A program made the translations under genes and the position numbers. The notes beneath the pieces are model-generated. The model was not told where the DNA came from. It was given only the letters and a program-made list of their open reading frames with translations, and searched no databases. A stretch of 64,000 nucleotides of DNA. Source: CAZBLP01 sp964492825. GTDB taxonomy: Bacteria; DYJV01. Below are positions 53,880-61,448 of the stretch, piece after piece; within the stretch, counting starts at the first letter, position 1; each line of letters opens with the position of its first letter. The stretch covers positions 69,039-133,038 of the forward strand of contig CAZBLP010000001.1 of assembly GCA_964492825.1 (NCBI GenBank), written 5' to 3'.

Positions 53880-55262
53880 TTATAATTTTCCGATATTAAC
53901 TATTTTAGGAGTAATAAATATAAGCAATTCTCCGCTTGATTTTTGATTTATTTCATTTTTAAATAACCCTCCAAAAATTGGAATATCTCCGAAAAATGGA
54001 ACTTTTGTTTCGCTTTTGGAAACTGAATTTTCCAAAATACCTCCTATTACAGCAGTTTCACCGTTTTTAAGTAGCAACTTTGTATTTATCTCTTGGGTAT
54101 TAATGGAAGGTTCTCCATTAACGGTTATCTTCCCAACACTATCTTTGGTCAAATGTATTTCAATTGATATTATATTATTTGCTGAAATGTGAGGAGTAAC
54201 TTTTAATTTTAATTTAGCGTCCTTAAATTCAGTATCAGTACCTGCATCACTAACAGATTTGTAGGGAATTTCAAGCCCCTGCCCAATAACAGCTTCCTCA
54301 TTATTTAATACTAAAACTTTGGGACTGGAAATAACTTTTGCTAAATCTCTTGATTTTAAAGCTGTAAGTTTGAAAGCCAAATTGTAAAATCCCCATTTAC
54401 CAAATATTAAACCAATACCACCTGCAGCAGGAGAAATTGTTGGCAGATTAACTACATAACTTGAAGGAATTGAAATTTCATTGAGGTTTGAAGTTGATTC
54501 CACACCATGTGGAATGGCATTTGTAATTCCTCCTGATCCTGGAAATTCCGTATCAATTGAAGAAGTAGTGGTAGTACCTGTTGTTTCTTCTGTCGTCGTT
54601 GAAGTTGTACTGCCAGTTCCTCCTTTGATTCCATAGAAAAAATTACTGGATGCTAATCTATTGACATACGAACCACCCCATTGAATGCCTAATTCCTTAG
54701 ATGCATCGTTATTTATCACAACTATTTTTGCTTCTATCATAACTTGTTTTGTCGGATTATCAATAGTTTTTATAAACTTTTCTATTTTTGAAATATTTCC
54801 CAAGAAATCTTGAACAAGCAAACTATTGGTCCTTTCGTCAATAATTACCTTCCCCTCTTTTGAAAGAATGTTTTCAATCTGATCACTTATATTCTTAGCT
54901 TTTGCAAAATTTAAATAAAAAATTTTACTTTTAAGATTTTCTTTGCCTTTAATTTTTTCTACGTTCTCCTTTTTATCAATAAAAATAATATTATTTTTGT
55001 AGTAATAAGAATATCCGGAAATATTGGTAATAACTTTCAGAGCGTCGTCAAATGTAACATTATCAAGATATATGCTTATTTTTCCGGAAATATCCGGTGG
55101 AATAACAATGTTGTGTTTCATATATTTGGCAAGATTAACAATTATATCATGAATATCAACATTTTTGAGGTTAAGAGAAATTCTTTTATTGTTTAATGAA
55201 TTTCCTGAGAGTGGCAATGCGGATAATATAAAAAATATTAAAATAAAAATTTTAGTTTTCAA
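53880..55262 (-). CDS. mshL: MshL/PilQ-like outer-membrane secretin
   Basis: 460 residues. A signal peptide (1-20) is followed by STN/secretin N domains (about 28-97), a NolW-type region (about 112-170) and the secretin beta-barrel domain with VPFFGDIPIFGGLFKN and ELLIFITPKIV. It lacks the AMIN domains of PilQ, as MshL does. An unusual Thr/Ser/Gly-rich insert is at about 214-245. The ring lets the pilus or secreted substrate cross the outer membrane. The start is TTG at 55262, overlapping the upstream gene by 11 bases, with a GGTGGTG site. It is the last gene of the locus. Confidence 0.92.
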   Translation of the reverse strand: MKTKIFILIFFILSALPLSGNSLNNKRISLNLKNVDIHDIIVNLAKYMKHNIVIPPDISGKISIYLDNVTFDDALKVITNISGYSYYYKNNIIFIDKKENVEKIKGKENLKSKIFYLNFAKAKNISDQIENILSKEGKVIIDERTNSLLVQDFLGNISKIEKFIKTIDNPTKQVMIEAKIVVINNDASKELGIQWGGSYVNRLASSNFFYGIKGGTGSTTSTTTEETTGTTTTSSIDTEFPGSGGITNAIPHGVESTSNLNEISIPSSYVVNLPTISPAAGGIGLIFGKWGFYNLAFKLTALKSRDLAKVISSPKVLVLNNEEAVIGQGLEIPYKSVSDAGTDTEFKDAKLKLKVTPHISANNIISIEIHLTKDSVGKITVNGEPSINTQEINTKLLLKNGETAVIGGILENSVSKSETKVPFFGDIPIFGGLFKNEINQKSSGELLIFITPKIVNIGKL

Positions 55263-55638
55263 TTTTTAACACCACCTTTTCATTATTTGTAATATCAGAC
55301 AACATAACTTTATGAATATCAATAGATAAAATTTTGTAACCATTAACTACAGCTCCAACCGGATACGAATCCCCGTTAATAATTGCAAAGAAGTCTTCAT
55401 TTATCTTAAAAATACCGGTTAGTTTTAAGATTTCTAAAAAATTTATTTTTTCTTGAATGCTGTTAGACGTATTTTTTTCTTTTTTCTTAGGATGTTCATT
55501 TTTAATTAAATTGAGTTTTATATGAAATTTTTCAAAATAAGTTGTATTAGAGGGCATTTTTAGTCTTTCTATTATGCTGAAACCGTAGCATTGATTAAAG
55601 CATGTAATAATAAAAATAAAAGTAAAAACTTTCTTCAT
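55252..55638 (-). CDS. MshK/PilP-like periplasmic protein
   Basis: 128 residues. A signal peptide (about 1-20) is followed by a linker and a small beta domain at 70-128: LKLTGIFKINEDFFAIING, then VGAVVNGYKILSIDIHKVML. This resembles the HR-type domain of MshK/PilP/GspC proteins, which link the inner-membrane assembly platform to the secretin. Low sequence conservation makes the exact name uncertain; position between MshJ-like and secretin genes supports it. Its stop overlaps the secretin start. Confidence 0.65.
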   Translation of the reverse strand: MKKVFTFIFIITCFNQCYGFSIIERLKMPSNTTYFEKFHIKLNLIKNEHPKKKEKNTSNSIQEKINFLEILKLTGIFKINEDFFAIINGDSYPVGAVVNGYKILSIDIHKVMLSDITNNEKVVLKIEN

Positions 55639-55652
55639 TTAATATACCCCAA

Positions 55653-56216
55653 TTATGAAATAATATAAACGAATTTTAATATCATTTCAACTTTATAATT
55701 ATCAGATCCTTCTTGTATGCTTTTTAATTTATAATTTTGAATCATAAGAAATTCTTGTTTGTTCTCTATTATATCAATAAGAGAAATAAAATTTTCAAGT
55801 GTTGCATTGCCAATGAATTTAAATAAAATTTTACCGGTTTCTTTTTCAGTTTGTTCGGATATTAATTCTATTTTTACAAGATTAACATTGCTTTTAAGTA
55901 CAATGTCTCTAAAAACATTTATTATCTCTTTTCTTGATTTATTTTTGTTTTTTAAGTATCCGATTTCATATTTGTTTTCCATAATTTTGTTTTCTAAGAT
56001 TTTGATTTTATTTAATAATGTCTGGTTTTTGTTAAACTTGGATATAAATATCCGAATAGCTTTAGTTATACCTACGACTTCTGTTTTTTCTTTGGAAATT
56101 ACATATCTTAACTTAACATAAATATGATTGTAATAGTTGAAATTAATAAGAAAAAGAATTAAAATAAAACCAATAATAATATGAGAGATCTTCATGTTTG
56201 CATATATGTTTTTCAT
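55653..56216 (-). CDS. MshJ/PilO-like assembly platform protein
   Basis: 187 residues. A single membrane helix (about 10-28) is followed by a coiled coil (about 60-95) and a ferredoxin-like domain (LVKIELISEQ, ...LENFISLIDIIENKQEFLMIQNYKLKS). This is the PilO/MshJ/GspM layout. It overlaps the PilN-like gene by four bases and probably forms a heterodimer with it beneath the secretin. Confidence 0.7.
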   Translation of the reverse strand: MKNIYANMKISHIIIGFILILFLINFNYYNHIYVKLRYVISKEKTEVVGITKAIRIFISKFNKNQTLLNKIKILENKIMENKYEIGYLKNKNKSRKEIINVFRDIVLKSNVNLVKIELISEQTEKETGKILFKFIGNATLENFISLIDIIENKQEFLMIQNYKLKSIQEGSDNYKVEMILKFVYIIS

Positions 56217-56776
56217 TCTATCTTCCTCAATAACACACTAATCTTAAAATCAAACAAATCTAAATTGCCTTTTTGTTCAAAATAATAAAAATTTACTTTT
56301 TTAACCAATTTATTTTTGTTTAAAATTGAATAAAAATCGTAGAATGATTTAGAAGAAGTAGCATTGCCTTTTAGAATAAACTTTCCATTTGAATAGCTTA
56401 GAGTATTTATTTTTATTCCATTCGTTAAACATTTACCTAATATTAGTAAAGAAAGAAACGATGAATATTGAGTTTTATTGGTAACATAGTATAAGCCTTT
56501 TTTCTTATTAAGAGAGTTCATTTTTTTTAAAAGTTCTGAGTATTTTTCTTGAAAGACCTTAAAATTTTCAACAATGGTTGATATTTTTTTTAATTTGATT
56601 TTCTGCTCATAAATTTTACTCTCTAAGAATTTCTTTTCCAAAAGCAAATTTAAACTGATTAAAAGCAAGAAGATTACGTTAAAAATCAATATTATAAAAA
56701 ATCGTTTTAATAAAAAATGTTTATTAATGTCAAATCTGGCATGTTCAGGAAGTAAATTTATCTCTTTTCTCTTCAT
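56213..56776 (-). CDS. PilN-like assembly platform protein
   Basis: 187 residues. The short cytoplasmic start contains INLLP at 6-10, the conserved PilN peptide that binds PilM. One membrane helix (about 26-46), a coiled coil and a C-terminal ferredoxin-like domain follow. Four-base ATGA overlaps on both sides couple it to the PilM-like and PilO-like genes. In MSHA systems this part is often fused to or named with MshI. Confidence 0.8.
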   Translation of the reverse strand: MKRKEINLLPEHARFDINKHFLLKRFFIILIFNVIFLLLISLNLLLEKKFLESKIYEQKIKLKKISTIVENFKVFQEKYSELLKKMNSLNKKKGLYYVTNKTQYSSFLSLLILGKCLTNGIKINTLSYSNGKFILKGNATSSKSFYDFYSILNKNKLVKKVNFYYFEQKGNLDLFDFKISVLLRKIE

Positions 56777-57723
56777 ATTTCCCTCAGGGAAGTGCCTAAG
56801 ATTTCTGACAGATAAGTCATTTTCTCAATCATTTGAATGTCAGTATTTATGAAAAATTGTTTCAAGCTGTTAAACTTTTCTGTATTAATGAGAAAGAGTT
56901 GCGAAAGAAATTTATCAATTCCATTAATATTTAAGATTTTTCCAGTTAAAATCAGTTTGGAAATAGGTATATTTCTAAACTGACTGTTATAAAAGTCAAT
57001 AGTTCTTTGTAATTCTATGGTGAATTTGTCAAGTGCTTTTGCAAGAGGTAAATCTTCAAAGTTTAATTTTTCCAATATGATGGATTCTTCCAATTTAGTT
57101 TCTTCATACAGATATTTAATAATGTTTTTAAAACCAAAATTTAATTCTCTAAATGCAAATAGGGTTTCATCTGACATAACAGTGAAAATTGTTTTATCAT
57201 CTCTCAAATGAATATTCATCACAACTTCACCTGGATAATTGTAACTTATTAAACGTTTTAAAGCCATTATATCTATTTCTGCAAATAGTAATTTAAATTT
57301 TTGTGATTTTAAGTGTCTTAATATTGAGTCAAAAAAAGGTTTATTAATGCCAGCTATGAAAACAAGGGTCATGTTTTTAAAATTGTATGTTTCAAAATCA
57401 ATATAATAGTCATTGAGCTGTATATCAAAAGTGGTTTTAAATCTGTTTAATGCCTCGAATCTTAAGTTGGCTGTTTCATTTTGATTAAGAATAAATTTGT
57501 ATTTTAGCACATGATCATTGATAATATTCAGTTTGGTCAATTTATTATTTTTTACATATTGAGAAATTTCTGAAAATGCATTATTTAAACTCGACTTGTC
57601 AAATGGATTTATGGAAAAATACGAGCACCCCTCTATAATAAACTCATCTTTTTTTATTGAATAAATTATATGATTTATTTCTGAATCACTGATTAAGATT
57701 GTATTAATTTTTTTTTGATTCAT
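56773..57723 (-). CDS. PilM/MshI-like cytoplasmic platform protein
   Basis: 316 residues, no membrane helix. The pattern (LKSQKFKLLFAEIDIMALKRLI, then ILTGKILNINGIDKFLSQLF) fits the actin-like fold of PilM/MshI, but the ATP-binding motifs are weak. Placement just before the PilN-like gene with a four-base overlap is the strongest evidence. It would bind the INLLP tail of PilN and recruit the pilus to the membrane. It overlaps the upstream MshN-like gene by 20 bases. Confidence 0.7.
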   Translation of the reverse strand: MNQKKINTILISDSEINHIIYSIKKDEFIIEGCSYFSINPFDKSSLNNAFSEISQYVKNNKLTKLNIINDHVLKYKFILNQNETANLRFEALNRFKTTFDIQLNDYYIDFETYNFKNMTLVFIAGINKPFFDSILRHLKSQKFKLLFAEIDIMALKRLISYNYPGEVVMNIHLRDDKTIFTVMSDETLFAFRELNFGFKNIIKYLYEETKLEESIILEKLNFEDLPLAKALDKFTIELQRTIDFYNSQFRNIPISKLILTGKILNINGIDKFLSQLFLINTEKFNSLKQFFINTDIQMIEKMTYLSEILGTSLREI

Positions 57724-58435
57724 AGTTTTCCATTAAAAATATCTTATTATAAATTCTTTTTTTCAACAAAGGATCTTGCACAAGACTATAGGACTTTTGG
57801 TAGAATTTTAACGAGTTTTTCAAATCTCCGATTTTTTCATAAATAATCGCTTTGTTGTATGCTGTTTCGAAATTGTCGTCTGAAATTTTGTTATAAATCT
57901 CGATGGCTTTTGAAAAATTATTCTGAATATAATAAATGTTGCCTAAATATGACAAAACATCTCTGTCAAATTTATATTTTTTAATATATAATGATAAATT
58001 TTTAATTGCATTTTTGTAATCTTTTTGTTTAAAACAAAGAATGCCAAAATATTTAAGATAAATTTTTTCATTGGATAATTTTATTTTTTCTAAAAGCTCT
58101 TTTAATTCTTCAAAATTATTCATTGTTAAAAAATATTTTAATTTTATTTCATTTTTATTTGCTGTTTTCATTTTCTGAAATTGATTTACAGTTGCATAAT
58201 AGATTTTTTCATAATGTTCAATTTTAAAATTTGTAATATTATTATTTTTTTTCACAAAAAAATAATAATTGATACCGAAACCTGTTAACAATAGAAGAAA
58301 CAGAAGTATTATACCATAGAAACCTGCAATGAAATATTTTGAGTTAGAAAAAGCCACAGCTTTATAAAAAGGCTGCTTTTCCTTCGATTTATCTTGGGTT
58401 TTAATCTTTTTTAAAGATTTAGCTATTATGCTCAT
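57704..58435 (-). CDS. MshN-like TPR membrane protein
   Basis: 243 residues. A short basic cytoplasmic start, one membrane helix (about 35-57) and a C-terminal stretch of about five TPR-like helices follow (YFGILCFKQKDYKNAIKNLSLY, YLGNIYYIQNNFSKAIEIYN, YEKIGDLKNSLKFYQKS). This matches MshN in layout and position after the MshM-like ATPase. It probably acts as a periplasmic scaffold for pilus assembly. Confidence 0.72.
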   Translation of the reverse strand: MSIIAKSLKKIKTQDKSKEKQPFYKAVAFSNSKYFIAGFYGIILLFLLLLTGFGINYYFFVKKNNNITNFKIEHYEKIYYATVNQFQKMKTANKNEIKLKYFLTMNNFEELKELLEKIKLSNEKIYLKYFGILCFKQKDYKNAIKNLSLYIKKYKFDRDVLSYLGNIYYIQNNFSKAIEIYNKISDDNFETAYNKAIIYEKIGDLKNSLKFYQKSYSLVQDPLLKKRIYNKIFLMENYESKKN

Positions 58436-58452
58436 AATATCACATTTTATTA

Positions 58453-59358
58453 CTATGAAATATTTAATTTTTCAAGTAGTAAGATTATTAAAATGATTAA
58501 AAAAATTACAATTAATGAAATCAAAGTAATTTTAGGTTTTTTTTTGACAAATTTTTTATAATATTCCTTTGCAGCTATTTTCACATCTCTTCTGGTAACT
58601 GTTTTATGATTATTGGCAAAAGCAGTTATAAGAGAAATTTCAGCTAATTGGTTTATATCTCGTGGAATTCCGTTTGTATATTTGTATATAAGTTTTAAAG
58701 CTGCATTAGTAAATAAAAATCTTTTATAATGAAGTGTTTCTTGAATTCTGAAATTTATGTAGTTTACAGTATCATCAAGGGTTAATGGCCCTAATTCAAT
58801 AACAGTACTTATTCTCTGTCTTAATTGTCGGTACTCTTTTAAATTGATTTTGTCAATTAATTCTGGCTGTCCTGCAAAAATAATCTGAACAAGTTTTGTG
58901 TCTTCCAATTCAATGTTGGAGATTTGTCTTATCATCTCAAATGCTTCAAATGAGAGATTTTGAGCTTCATCTACAATAATCAGACTATTTTTACCTTTTT
59001 TATAACTTGTTACCAAAAATTTTGTTAAAAGATGAAATAGTCCTCCTTTATTAATGTTTGAATTATCCTTGATTATTCCAAAATCTTTGCATATGTAATA
59101 AAGGATTTCTTTTTCATTTAAAAAAGGATTAAGAATAAGAGTTGTATTAAAATCAACAAGTTTATTTAATAATGTTCTGCAAAGTATAGTTTTACCGGTT
59201 CCAACGTCTCCTGTTAGCAAAAGAAAGCCCCTTCTCTTATTTAATTGATATTCTATAACATTTATAACCTCTTCAATTTGTTCAGAGCAGTAAAATAGCT
59301 CTGAATCAGGGGTTATGGCGAATGGTTCAGTTTGAAACCCAAAATATTTTTTATACAT
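58453..59358 (-). CDS. mshM: MshM/ExeA-type AAA ATPase
   Basis: 301 residues. The start YFGFQTEPFAITPDSELFY is the ExeA/MshM signature. Walker A GDVGTGKT is at 50-57, Walker B is LIIVDEAQNL, and a sensor region RQLRQRISTVIEL follows. A C-terminal hydrophobic helix (about 275-296) anchors it to the membrane. Such ATPases help the secretin assemble through the peptidoglycan. It lies one base after the PilX-like gene and 17 bases before mshN. Confidence 0.9.
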   Translation of the reverse strand: MYKKYFGFQTEPFAITPDSELFYCSEQIEEVINVIEYQLNKRRGFLLLTGDVGTGKTILCRTLLNKLVDFNTTLILNPFLNEKEILYYICKDFGIIKDNSNINKGGLFHLLTKFLVTSYKKGKNSLIIVDEAQNLSFEAFEMIRQISNIELEDTKLVQIIFAGQPELIDKINLKEYRQLRQRISTVIELGPLTLDDTVNYINFRIQETLHYKRFLFTNAALKLIYKYTNGIPRDINQLAEISLITAFANNHKTVTRRDVKIAAKEYYKKFVKKKPKITLISLIVIFLIILIILLLEKLNIS

Positions 59359-59359
59359 T

Positions 59360-59737
59360 TTATTGCTTCCAGAATTTAATAAAAATTTTTCTTTTTATAT
59401 TAAAGATTTTTCCTGTTGAATATACTGAAAAAAGTTTTTTGCCATCAGGTCCATCCATGATTTTTTTCAGTGTTACATTTGTACTGTAATTGTTAAAATT
59501 ATCAAATTCGTAAGTTCTGGAATCCTCTGTTGTGTCACCTTCAAGAGTTTCTCTAATCCGGATTTCTGCTCCGCTTTCTGCTATATACAAGGCTTGCAGA
59601 GAAATAAAATCTTCAGAAGAAGTTACTGAAGAAGTTGTCAGCATTGAGACAATTGACACACCAAGCAAACTAAAAATTACAAGTAAAATAAGAGCATAAG
59701 CAAGTACAAATCCTTTTTGAGTTTTTTTAGGGAACAT
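59360..59737 (-). CDS. PilX/MshP-like minor pilin
   Basis: 125 residues from the ATG at 59737, preferred over one 18 bases upstream because GAGGTG lies at proper spacing. The leader MFPKKTQKG is followed by FVLAYALILLVIFSLLGVSIV, then LQALYIAESGAE, the PilX N-terminal signature (AESGA). The peptidase would cut after the Gly. The protein is a minor pilin or pseudopilin that stays at the inner membrane until assembly. It overlaps the upstream PilW-like gene by 11 bases. Confidence 0.82.
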   Translation of the reverse strand: MFPKKTQKGFVLAYALILLVIFSLLGVSIVSMLTTSSVTSSEDFISLQALYIAESGAEIRIRETLEGDTTEDSRTYEFDNFNNYSTNVTLKKIMDGPDGKKLFSVYSTGKIFNIKRKIFIKFWKQ

Positions 59738-60467
59738 TTCTAAAGTGCACCTCATTTTTATAATTTAAGGTAATATCATTTTTTCGTAATGTTAAAGAAA
59801 TTTCTAATATACCATCTTTTTTTATTGTGCCTGGTGAATAGTCAAAAGTAACATTATCCACATAATTTGTTAAAATATTACATGTACCGGCATTTTTACC
59901 GTCTGAACCGGTAATTTCATAGCCAAAACATCTGACCAACTTATCACTGTTTTTAAAAATAGTAACAGGTGTCTCCACAAGGTAACATCTGTGGTATGGT
60001 GAATCAGTTATAATATCTTTATCAAATGTAAGTGTCCACGAATTATCGGCATTTTTAACTGAATTAACAATGCCATATACTTTTTGTAAACTACTGTTAG
60101 AGTTAAAAATATCATCGTAAGACAAGGTATAAATAGTAATTTTTTCACCGTTTAAATTCAAGTTGGTAAGATTATCATATACAATAATAGAATTTGAAGT
60201 ATTTTTTTTGTAAAAGAAGGTTTTTGAAAACAAAACAAATTGCAATAAATCGTTATTCTCTGCTCTTACAGAGTTTGGAACAGAGTTAAGCAATTCTCTA
60301 CCAAGCCTTTCAAACGTGAACATTGTTTCATTGTATAAAAAATTTTTAATTTTTGTATCCGAATAGCCATAGAAGACATTGTAAATAACATTTACACCAA
60401 TACCTGAGACTATTGCGAATATGGTAATTGCTATAACCAATTCAATTAATGTAAAACCTTTTTTCAC
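59727..60467 (-). CDS. PilW/MshO-like minor pilin
   Basis: 246 residues. The prepilin leader KKG|FTLIELVIAITIFAIVS is clear, with the conserved E5. The rest is beta-rich with NILTNYVDNVTFDYSPGT near the end, as in MshO/PilW. The start is GTG at 60467, with AAAGGG 9 bases upstream. Two cysteine pairs may form disulfides. It lies 11 bases after the PilV-like gene. Confidence 0.83.
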   Translation of the reverse strand: MKKGFTLIELVIAITIFAIVSGIGVNVIYNVFYGYSDTKIKNFLYNETMFTFERLGRELLNSVPNSVRAENNDLLQFVLFSKTFFYKKNTSNSIIVYDNLTNLNLNGEKITIYTLSYDDIFNSNSSLQKVYGIVNSVKNADNSWTLTFDKDIITDSPYHRCYLVETPVTIFKNSDKLVRCFGYEITGSDGKNAGTCNILTNYVDNVTFDYSPGTIKKDGILEISLTLRKNDITLNYKNEVHFRNVP

Positions 60468-60478
60468 TTAAAAACCCT

Positions 60479-61015
60479 TTAGAAATTTGCTTTTACTGCA
60501 ATTAATTTGTAACTTTCATTTAAACCGTTACTTTGCACCTCTATCTGAATAAGTTTGTAATTTGATTTTGAAGAAGTATTTTCATATACCTTATTCCCTG
60601 TTATTCTGGCATAACTTATTGTGATTTTAATATTAAACCCACTTATCAGACCAAAATCTTGACTCAACCAGTCTCTGCTCTTCTTATAAGCACTACCTGA
60701 GTTAACAAAGTCATCAATATCGTCGTAATCATTTAGAGATGTTTCACCAGAATCAGGCCCAATGCTTGATGATAGGGCACTACATTCAGTTGTAATATTG
60801 TCGCAGCCACCGTTTGGAGTGTTTTCATCCCATTTTTTATTGTAAACCACTTCCATTACTGATTGGAGTACTTGAACAGCGTTATTTCTTAGAATTGGAT
60901 CACTTGTTTTTCCAAGAGTATTAATGTAAAGAGTCATTACTCCGACAATTCCGAGGGAAAAAACAACTATGAACAGAATCATTTCCAATAATGTAAAACC
61001 TCGTTTATTGAACAT
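60479..61015 (-). CDS. PilV/MshD-like minor pilin
   Basis: 178 residues from the ATG at 61015, preferred over the GTG at 61024 because GGTGG is well placed before it. The leader MFNKRG|FTLLEMILFIVVFSLGIVG is a type IV prepilin signal. The C-terminal domain contains a Cys pair in GGCDNITTECSA, likely a disulfide. It overlaps the GspH-like gene by 11 bases. Confidence 0.82.
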   Translation of the reverse strand: MFNKRGFTLLEMILFIVVFSLGIVGVMTLYINTLGKTSDPILRNNAVQVLQSVMEVVYNKKWDENTPNGGCDNITTECSALSSSIGPDSGETSLNDYDDIDDFVNSGSAYKKSRDWLSQDFGLISGFNIKITISYARITGNKVYENTSSKSNYKLIQIEVQSNGLNESYKLIAVKANF

Positions 61016-61448
61016 AGATTCCACCGGAATAAGGTTCTATAATAACATTTTGAGAACCAATTGTAATGTTAATTTGTGATGTGATAAGGTTATTGCCTGA
61101 GGTAACAGGTCTGCCAAGATAGTCAAAATAGAATTCAGACAGAGTAGAAGAAATGGAAGTATCAACACTTACAGGGTTGTCGCCTCCTGGCATTTTAGGT
61201 ACATCATTTGTGTTTATAGAATCATTGTCTATTGTATATTTATTTTCAGATGAAGATATTATTATTCTCCAATTATTGCCTGTGACCATTGAATTGTGCT
61301 GAGCATATCTTGCATTGGATATAAAAGTGTCAATATCTGCTGTTTCTTTAAAGCTTGTCATCTCCAATTTAGGAACTATAGTTAACGACACTATGCCAAT
61401 AAGTGCTAAAATTATTATAAGCTCTACAAGAGTAAAACCTTTCATCAT
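61005..61448 (-). CDS. GspH/MshC-like pseudopilin
   Basis: 147 residues. The leader MMKG|FTLVELIIILALIGIVS is a canonical prepilin signal with E5. It has GspH/FimT character (ISNARYAQHNSMVTGNNWRIII, then FDYLGRPV). It would be a minor pilin priming the pilus tip. Two adjacent ATG codons are possible; the first forms ATGATG with the mshQ stop, so translation is coupled. Confidence 0.85.
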   Translation of the reverse strand: MMKGFTLVELIIILALIGIVSLTIVPKLEMTSFKETADIDTFISNARYAQHNSMVTGNNWRIIISSSENKYTIDNDSINTNDVPKMPGGDNPVSVDTSISSTLSEFYFDYLGRPVTSGNNLITSQINITIGSQNVIIEPYSGGIYVQ

